From CAZEDU01 sp964511185 (GTDB lineage Bacteria; Myxococcota; Myxococcia; Myxococcales; Myxococcaceae), in the NCBI GenBank assembly GCA_964511185.1, contig CAZEDU010000043.1, forward strand, positions 1 to 37,189: DNA of 37,189 nt. Reading direction: 5' to 3'. Numbering within the stretch: the stretch's first letter is position 1; each line of letters starts with the position of its first letter. Position numbers and translations under genes: made by a program. The notes beneath the pieces were generated by a model. That model saw only the letters and a list, made by a program, of their open reading frames with translations, searched no databases and had not been told where the DNA came from. Shown piece after piece: positions 1 through 5,451 of this stretch.

Positions 1-171
1 GTGCTGTCCGCGTTGGCGCAGCTCGTGGTGCAGCGGGTGCCGGCGATGCAGGCGCTCTTCGAGCTGGGGCCGATGAGCTGGGAGCTGACGGGCTGGAGCA
101 TCTTGCTGGGGCTCGTGCCCGCCACCGTGCTCGAGTTGGCGAAGGGCTTTCAGAAGAGGGCAGCGGCATGA
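1..171 (+). CDS. C-terminal end of a P-type cation-transporting ATPase (partial)
   Basis: Only the last 56 codons are present; the gene runs off the left edge. The translation ends with a hydrophobic stretch containing WSILLGLVPATVLELAKGF, which resembles the last transmembrane helices of the cation-ATPase C-terminal domain (calcium/PMR-type P-type ATPases), where a Leu-Gly-Leu-x-Pro-x-x-x-x-Glu-Leu-x-Lys ending is common. Those enzymes pump cations across the cytoplasmic membrane using ATP. None of the catalytic domains is in the window, so the substrate cannot be judged. Its TGA (169-171) overlaps the ATG of the next gene (168) in an ATGA overlap, which implies translational coupling. The family call rests on a short segment. 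Confidence 0.6.
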   Translation: MLSALAQLVVQRVPAMQALFELGPMSWELTGWSILLGLVPATVLELAKGFQKRAAA

Positions 172-2024
172 CCGACTGGCGCGTTCGATACGCGGACAAG
201 CTGATGACGGCGGAGCAGGCGGTGGCGCGCGTGCCGCCCGGGTGCCGGGTCCTCATCGGCTCGGGCGCGGCGGAGCCGGGGTCGCTGGTGAGCGCGCTGT
301 GCGTCGCGCCGCAGATGGCGGACAACGAGGTGGTGCACCTGCTCACGCTCGGGCCGGCGCCGTACGTGGCGCTCGAGCAGGTGGGGCGTTTTCGGCACTG
401 CGCGTTCTTCATCGGGGCCAACGTGCGGGAGGCGGTGCGCGAGGGCCGGGCCGACTTCATGCCGGTGTTCCTCTCCGACATTCCGCAGCTCATCCGCAGC
501 CGTCGCGTGCGGGTCGACGTGGCGCTGGTGCAGGTGAGCCCGCCGGACGCGCACGGCTACGTGAGCCTCGGGGTGTCGGTCGACGTGGTGCGCGCCGCGG
601 TGGACAGCGCCGAGCGGGTGCTCGCGGAGGTGAACCCGCGCATGCCGCGGACGCTGGGCGACGCCTTCGTGCACGTGAGCCGGCTCGACGCGCTGGTGCC
701 GGTGGACACGCCGCTGCCCACGTTGGAGGAGGAGCCGCTCGACGAGGTCTCGATGGAGATTGGCCGCCACGTCGCGAGCCTGGTGCCCGACGGCGCGACG
801 ATTCAGGTGGGGATTGGCCGCATCCCCGACGCGGTGTTGGCCGCGCTGAAGGACCGGCGTGACCTGGGCGTGCACACCGAGATGCTCTCGGACGGCGTCC
901 GCAAGCTCGCCGAGATGGGCGTCATCACCGGGAGGAAGAAGACGCTCTTGCCCGGGAAGATGGTGACGTCGTTCTTGATGGGGTCGGAGGCGCTCTACCG
1001 CTGGGCCGACAACCACCCGGCCATCGACATGCGGCCGAGCGACTTCACCAACGACCCGGCGATCATCGCGCAGAACGACAGGATGATCTCGATCAACAGC
1101 GCGCTCTCGGTCGACCTCACCGGCCAAGTGGCGGCCGACAGCATCGGCGGGCAGTTCTTCTCCGGCATCGGCGGACAGGTCGACTTCGTGCGCGGGGCGA
1201 AGAAGAGCCGGGACGGGCGGGCGATCATCGCGCTGCCGTCGCGGGCCAAGCGCGGCACGGTGAGCCGCATCGTGGCGGCGCTCGAGCCAGGGGCGGGCGT
1301 GGTGACCAGCCGCGGGGACGTGCACTACGTCGTCACCGAGCACGGGGTCGCCGACCTGTGGGGCAAGAGCATTCGCGAGCGGGCGCTGGCGCTCATCGCC
1401 ATCGCGCACCCCGACCACCGCGCCGAGCTGCTCGCGGCGGCCAAGGGGCGGCGGTTCGTGTTTCCGAACCAGCCGGTGCCGCGCGGTCGGTACCCGTGGT
1501 CGCGCGAGCGCGAAGTGACGCTGCTGAGCCATGAGCGGGTGCTGGTGCGGCCCATGCGCATCACCGACGAGCGCGGGCTGCAGGAGCTGATGTACCGGCT
1601 GTCGGAGCAGAGCGTGTACCGGCGCTTCATGGGCCACAAGCGCACGCACCCGCATGAGGAGATGCTGGAGCTGGTCGACCTCGACTACCAGTCGAACATG
1701 GCGCTCGTCGCGTGCATGCCTGGCTCCGACGAGGTGTTGGGGGTGGTTCGCTACGACGTCGACCCGGTCACCGGCCTGGCCGACACCGCGTTCGCGGTGA
1801 GAGACGACTGGCAGGGCAAAGGCATCGGCACCGCGCTGATGGAGCAGATGATCGAGATCGCCTCCGAGCGCGGGCTCAAAGGCTTCACGCTCGACGTGCT
1901 GGCGGACAACGAGGTGATGATCTCGATCATCCACCGCAGCGGGCTCTCGATCTCCGCGGATCGCAGCGGCGACACCTACCACTTCACCGCCCTCTTCCAA
2001 CCGCAGGGGACTGTCCCCGCTTGA
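168..2024 (+). CDS. Acetyl-CoA hydrolase/CoA-transferase fused to a GNAT acetyltransferase domain
   Basis: A 618-residue two-domain protein. Residues ~1-450 match the acetyl-CoA hydrolase / 4-hydroxybutyrate CoA-transferase family, which moves CoA between carboxylic acids through an enzyme-glutamyl-CoA intermediate. E238 in the HTEMLSDG motif sits where the catalytic glutamate is expected, and the Gly-rich GGQFFSGIGGQ segment (~384-394) fits the CoA site. Residues ~455-610 form a GNAT domain with the acetyl-CoA loop QGKGIGTALM. GNAT fusions to this family occur in delta-proteobacterial lineages; the GNAT substrate is unknown and may be a protein lysine. The start overlaps the upstream ATPase stop. 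The last residues (QGTVPA) are encoded inside a REP-like palindrome. Family call strong, physiological substrate not determinable. Confidence 0.9.
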   Translation: MTDWRVRYADKLMTAEQAVARVPPGCRVLIGSGAAEPGSLVSALCVAPQMADNEVVHLLTLGPAPYVALEQVGRFRHCAFFIGANVREAVREGRADFMPVFLSDIPQLIRSRRVRVDVALVQVSPPDAHGYVSLGVSVDVVRAAVDSAERVLAEVNPRMPRTLGDAFVHVSRLDALVPVDTPLPTLEEEPLDEVSMEIGRHVASLVPDGATIQVGIGRIPDAVLAALKDRRDLGVHTEMLSDGVRKLAEMGVITGRKKTLLPGKMVTSFLMGSEALYRWADNHPAIDMRPSDFTNDPAIIAQNDRMISINSALSVDLTGQVAADSIGGQFFSGIGGQVDFVRGAKKSRDGRAIIALPSRAKRGTVSRIVAALEPGAGVVTSRGDVHYVVTEHGVADLWGKSIRERALALIAIAHPDHRAELLAAAKGRRFVFPNQPVPRGRYPWSREREVTLLSHERVLVRPMRITDERGLQELMYRLSEQSVYRRFMGHKRTHPHEEMLELVDLDYQSNMALVACMPGSDEVLGVVRYDVDPVTGLADTAFAVRDDWQGKGIGTALMEQMIEIASERGLKGFTLDVLADNEVMISIIHRSGLSISADRSGDTYHFTALFQPQGTVPA

Positions 2025-2038
2025 GGGGACTGTCTCCC
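2006..2038. repeat. Two tandem REP-like hairpins between convergent genes
   Basis: GGGGACTGTCCCC (2006-2018) is a perfect palindrome around one T. A second copy with one extra base, GGGGACTGTCTCCC (2025-2038), follows after 6 nt. The first copy covers the last codons of the CoA-transferase gene and the second lies between its stop and the stop of tcdA. Both could form G/C stems in RNA from either strand, so a bidirectional terminator or a REP-type element is plausible. There is no U-run. Confidence 0.7.
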
Positions 2039-2048
2039 TGTGCGCGCT

Positions 2049-2903
2049 TCAGCGGCCCGCGGCGATCCGTCGCACCACCACGCCGGCGACGTTCATGCCG
2101 AACACCGAGGTGACGAAGGCCACGCTGCCGTCGATCTGATTGCGGTGCTCGCAGGAGTGGAACTCGTTCTCTCCCTGCGGGCACACGCACATGAAGCCCG
2201 TCGCGTCGTCGTACGTGCGCGGCACCGGCGGGCGGCGCTGCTCGATGGAGTAGACCGCGGTGATGCCCGTGGGCCGCTCGACGTTCATCCCGTACTTGCG
2301 TTTGAGCAGCTTGCGCACGTCCTTCGCGAACGGGTCCATGTGCGTCTCGCACAGGTCCTCGACGCGGATCGCCGTCGGGTCGAGCCGGCCGGCCGCGCCC
2401 ATCGAGCTGACCACCGGCAAGCCGCGCGTCACGCACTGGTGGAGCAAGTGCAGCTTCGCCTTCACGTTGTCGATCGCGTCGACCACGAAATCCCAGTGAC
2501 CGGCGAGCAGCGCGCCCGCCAGCTCTTCCCGGTAGAACGCCTTCACTGGCTCGACGCGCACATCGGGGTTGATCTGCTTGCAGCGCTGCGCCATCAGCTC
2601 GCTCTTCGGCTTGCCGACGGTGCTCACCGTGGCGTGCAGCTGCCGGTTGGTGTTGGTCACGCACACGTCGTCGAAGTCGACGATTTTCAGGAAGCCCACG
2701 CCGCTGCGGACCAACCCTTCGACCGCGTAGCTGCCCACGCCGCCCAAGCCGAACACCAGCACCCGCGCGCGCGCCAGCCGCTCCATCGCCGCGTCGCCCA
2801 AAAGTCGGCCCGTTCGGTCGAACCGGCGCGAGAGCTTGAAGGGCTTGGCCAGCGAGGTGTCAGGGGCAACGGCTTCGGTCATCGACGGGGCAACGGCGCT
2901 CAT
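2049..2903 (-). CDS. tcdA: tRNA threonylcarbamoyladenosine dehydratase (TcdA/CsdL)
   Basis: A 284-residue member of the MoeB/ThiF/E1-like family. TcdA uses ATP to dehydrate t6A37 of tRNA into the cyclic ct6A form. The nucleotide-binding GLGGVGS lies at residues 52-58, followed by the acidic VDFDDV strand end, the adenylation-type TNTNRQLHA motif, and the typical tail VPRTYDDATGFMCVCPQGEN ... FGMNVAGVVV. The first ~20 residues are poorly conserved; the ATG at 2903 is preceded by GAGAG, and an in-frame ATG at 2882 is an alternative. It lies 33 nt downstream of tatD on the same strand, so the two are probably co-transcribed. Confidence 0.92.
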   Translation of the reverse strand: MSAVAPSMTEAVAPDTSLAKPFKLSRRFDRTGRLLGDAAMERLARARVLVFGLGGVGSYAVEGLVRSGVGFLKIVDFDDVCVTNTNRQLHATVSTVGKPKSELMAQRCKQINPDVRVEPVKAFYREELAGALLAGHWDFVVDAIDNVKAKLHLLHQCVTRGLPVVSSMGAAGRLDPTAIRVEDLCETHMDPFAKDVRKLLKRKYGMNVERPTGITAVYSIEQRRPPVPRTYDDATGFMCVCPQGENEFHSCEHRNQIDGSVAFVTSVFGMNVAGVVVRRIAAGR

Positions 2904-2936
2904 CGCGCGCTCTCATACCGCAAAGCGGTGGGCGCC

Positions 2937-3713
2937 TCACAGCCCCAGGAGCCGCCGAGCGTTCTCGCTGGTTTGGGCCGCGACCTCGTGGGACGTGCGG
3001 CCGAGCGCACGGGCGATCGCTTCGATGATCAGCGGCAGGTAGGCCGGCTCCGAGCGCTGGCCGCGGTGCGGGTGAGGCGCTTGATCCGGCGCGTCCGTCT
3101 CGACCAACAGGCGATCGAAAGGCACGGCCTTGACCGCGTCGAGGGGGCGCCGCGCGTCGGCGAAGGTGACCGGCCCGGCGAAGGAGAAGTAGCAGCCCAG
3201 CCGCGCGTAGGCCTTCACCAGCTCGGCGCTGCCGCTGTAGCTGTGCAGGAGCACGCCGGCGGGAGGGAAGGGCTCTTCCTTGAGCAGCGCGAGCAGTTGC
3301 GGCTGCGCGCGCAGGCAGTGCACGAGCAGCGGCAGGCGGTGCTTTCGGGCGAGCGCGAAGTGCGCCTGGAGCACGCGGAGCTGCCGCTCGAAGGGCGCGC
3401 GGGTGGCCGACGGGCCGTCCACGCCGCACTCCCCAATGGCGATGGCGCCGCCGCGCGCGAGCAGCGCGTCGAGCCGAGCCAGGTGCCGCGCGTCGTCCGA
3501 CTCCGGGAGCTCCGGCAGGAGCTGGGGATGAATGCCCAAGCCGACCTGCACGCGGGGCTCGCGCTGGGGCCACTCGAGGAGCGCTTCCCAGCGATCGGGG
3601 CCGATGGCGGGCACCACGATGTGGCTCAAGCCCGCGGCCCAGGCCCGTTCGAGCACTTCGGGGCGGTCCGCGTCGAAGCGCTCGACGTCGAGATGGCAGT
3701 GCGAGTCGATCAC
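2937..3713 (-). CDS. tatD: TatD-family metal-dependent hydrolase (putative DNase)
   Basis: A 258-residue TIM-barrel amidohydrolase-type protein. TatD proteins are metal-dependent nucleases acting on DNA ends. The metal site is visible: MIDSHCHLD at the N-terminus (H5, H7), GECGVD (metal-bridging Glu), LLVHC, LLHSYSGS, and the C-terminal ETDAP. Length is normal. The start is GTG at 3713, immediately before ATC GAC TCG CAC, with AAGG about 8 nt upstream. It is the first gene of a pair with tcdA, and the simple-repeat tract at 3771-3916 lies just upstream of its start. Confidence 0.92.
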   Translation of the reverse strand: MIDSHCHLDVERFDADRPEVLERAWAAGLSHIVVPAIGPDRWEALLEWPQREPRVQVGLGIHPQLLPELPESDDARHLARLDALLARGGAIAIGECGVDGPSATRAPFERQLRVLQAHFALARKHRLPLLVHCLRAQPQLLALLKEEPFPPAGVLLHSYSGSAELVKAYARLGCYFSFAGPVTFADARRPLDAVKAVPFDRLLVETDAPDQAPHPHRGQRSEPAYLPLIIEAIARALGRTSHEVAAQTSENARRLLGL

Positions 3714-3770
3714 GCCAGGGGCCTTGGAGGTTCCATGAAGGGCTTGGGTGGATGAGCAGGTTTTCAGGCC

Positions 3771-3916
3771 GTCGCCGTCGCCGTCGCCGCCTACGTCAAC
3801 GACAACGTCTACGATTGCGTCAACGTCAACGTCGTCGTCAACGTCGTCGTCAACGTAGTCGTCAACGTAGTCGTAGTCGTAGTCGTAGTCGTAGTCGTGG
3901 ACGGCGACGGCGTCGT
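3771..3916. repeat. Degenerate GTC-based simple-sequence tract
   Basis: About 145 bp of low-complexity DNA: GTCGCC units at 3771-3789, then mixed GTCAAC and GTCGTCAAC units (roughly 3800-3866), then five perfect GTAGTC hexamers (3867-3896), then GTCGTGGACGGCGACGGC. It lies upstream of tatD (start 3713) and of the plus-strand gene starting at 3982. It can be read as an Arg/Gln/Ser-rich ORF on the plus strand or a Thr/Leu-rich ORF on the minus strand, but neither has family features, so I treat it as non-coding. Confidence 0.8.
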
Positions 3917-3981
3917 GAACGGCCTTTCAACGGACACAACCCGCGCCAGGCCATTCGCGATAACCAGATCGGGCCCCACCC

Positions 3982-5067
3982 ATGTCGTTTCGAGCCTTTC
4001 GCACGCCACCGGTCTCCAGCCATCGCAGCGGTTCCGCGGTGATCGCCACGCTGCGTCCACGCGTGGCCGCCCCCAAGAGTATCCGGGAAGAGACCGTTCA
4101 GCTCGCCCGCGAGTCTCGACGGAAAGAGCCCGCTGCCCGCCTGACCGAGCGCGTCGCCCAGGCCCACGAAGCGCGAGGCGGCAGCCTCCGGGTCACCGCG
4201 TCCGACGACGGCCGCTTTCAATTCGACGTATTGCCCGAGCGCACCACGAAGCTGGGTCGCCTCGCGAAGCGGCTCTTCGAGAAGGGCGGCGTCTCGGTGC
4301 GGGCCGACTTCGCCGAGCTGCGAAGCCGGGGGGCGGATGCGGTCTTCTCGAAGTACGAGCGGGCCGTCTGGCTCAACCCCACGTCCTTCATCGAAGGGGT
4401 GGCCAAACACTCGTCCGGGCCGCACGAGCTGTTCCACGCGTGGGCGCTGTGGCGCACCAGGCCGCATCCCTCGGTGGGCTCCGCGAAGGCGCCCCCTGGC
4501 GCCCGTTTGCCCGGCGGGGTCCAGGGGCCTTACGGGCGCTTCATGCAGATGGACGAGCCCGACGCGTTCGCGCTCTCCATGCGCGTCGAGTTGGTCCACG
4601 CGCTCAACGCGCTCGCGCGAGGCAAGAACATCAACCTCCCGCATCTCAAGCACCTGGCCGAGGTGGGCCAGGAAGTCTCCACGCGCGCGACGGAGATTTG
4701 GGCGATCGCCAACCGTGCGGTCGATCGCAAGGCGGTCCGGATCGAGCTCGGGGCCTTCCGGCACTCCGCTCAATTCGACTTAGGAGACCGGGCCAAGCTG
4801 TCGTTGCCCCTGCGCACCGATGATGTCCAAGCGCTCCAGGCGCAAGTGCGTTGGGCCCGCCGCGCCGCGCTTCACCGCCGCGCGCAGTTTCAGCTCGCCG
4901 GGGAAGTGATCGAGCAGCTCGGCTCCGCCCAGACTCCACAACAATCGCTGAAGGCGTTGCAGCGCGTTTTCCGCCAGCGCTCCATCGAGCGGGATCCCCG
5001 CGCCGTCATCTTCGATCTCGACGACGCGCGCGCGGTCTACCAAGCCGCGCTGCGCGACGGCGCCTAG
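3982..5067 (+). CDS. Unknown protein with an HExxH (HELFH) zinc-type motif
   Basis: A 361-residue protein I do not recognise. After a disordered, Arg/Pro/Ser-rich first ~45 residues it carries SSGPHELFHAWALW with H148-E149-H152, the HExxH signature of zincin-type zinc peptidases. About 40 residues later DEPDAFALSMRVEL (D191/E192/D194) offers possible third ligands. The C-terminal third is helical and charged. No signal peptide or membrane segment is visible. Its short basic leader (MSFRAFRTPP) resembles the starts of the large cluster proteins at 26-37 kb, although I see no clear domain in common. Its TAG overlaps the stop of the small convergent gene at 5064. Peptidase activity is an inference from one motif. 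Confidence 0.72.
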   Translation: MSFRAFRTPPVSSHRSGSAVIATLRPRVAAPKSIREETVQLARESRRKEPAARLTERVAQAHEARGGSLRVTASDDGRFQFDVLPERTTKLGRLAKRLFEKGGVSVRADFAELRSRGADAVFSKYERAVWLNPTSFIEGVAKHSSGPHELFHAWALWRTRPHPSVGSAKAPPGARLPGGVQGPYGRFMQMDEPDAFALSMRVELVHALNALARGKNINLPHLKHLAEVGQEVSTRATEIWAIANRAVDRKAVRIELGAFRHSAQFDLGDRAKLSLPLRTDDVQALQAQVRWARRAALHRRAQFQLAGEVIEQLGSAQTPQQSLKALQRVFRQRSIERDPRAVIFDLDDARAVYQAALRDGA

Positions 5068-5246
5068 ACCACGACGATGCGGCGCCCGGTCAGGCGCGCC
5101 ATGTCCTTCGACGACAGCACGCGCGCGACCTCCTTCACCTCGGTCCCCACCGTGTCGAACGCGGCGGCGATGAGGTCGCCCAACGTGACGGTCGCCTTCT
5201 TCGCGACGGCCTTCGCGCCGTGACGGCCCTGACGCTTCGTCTTCAT
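5064..5246 (-). CDS. Small conserved-looking protein, 60 residues, unknown function
   Basis: The frame is open to 5582, but the likely start is the ATG at 5246: it follows GGGAGG at a suitable distance, and the sequence upstream looks non-coding. The 60-residue product has a Lys/Arg-rich N-terminus (MKTKRQGRHGAKAVAKKATV), then an amphipathic helical segment (LGDLIAAAFDTVGTEVKEVA) and a hydrophobic end, TGRRIVVV. No signal peptide. I believe similar small 'xLGDLI.AA.D..G' proteins occur in myxobacteria, but I know of no assigned function. It converges on the HExxH gene with a 3-nt overlap of stops. Confidence 0.65.
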   Translation of the reverse strand: MKTKRQGRHGAKAVAKKATVTLGDLIAAAFDTVGTEVKEVARVLSSKDMARLTGRRIVVV

Positions 5247-5335
5247 GTGTGCTCCCTCCCAGCGTGGCGTGTTGCCCTGGCGATAGCAGCCGGCATGCCA
5301 GCGCCGCCGTGAGAGGGAAGAGCCGTGCGACCGAA

Positions 5336-5375
5336 GGGCTGAAGTGAAGAAAGTTTCCCTTCCTTTTTTCAGCCC
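5336..5375. repeat. Inverted repeat upstream of the TonB-dependent receptor
   Basis: GGGCTGAA (5336-5343) and TTCAGCCC (5368-5375) form a perfect 8-bp inverted repeat with a purine/pyrimidine-asymmetric 24-nt loop. It lies 76 nt before the receptor ATG, between two divergent genes, so it could be an operator or a leader hairpin. Function not shown. Confidence 0.4.
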
Positions 5376-5451
5376 GTGGCCAAGTGGCCGCAATCGTGGG
5401 CGCTGGAACAGGGGCGGGGCCTGTCTTTTTTGCAGGGGAACGCTTCGGTCG

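Noticed and set aside
150..2000. A 616-codon open frame antisense to the CoA-transferase gene
   Set aside because: It is Arg/His/Val-rich with no family motif and is the usual mirror of a GC-rich gene; the plus-strand frame carries the real domains.
3752..4042. An Arg-Gln-Ser-rich small protein encoded by the repeat tract
   Set aside because: The SR-like sequence is a direct consequence of the GTC repeats; there is no ribosome-binding site, and it overlaps the start of the HExxH gene in another frame.
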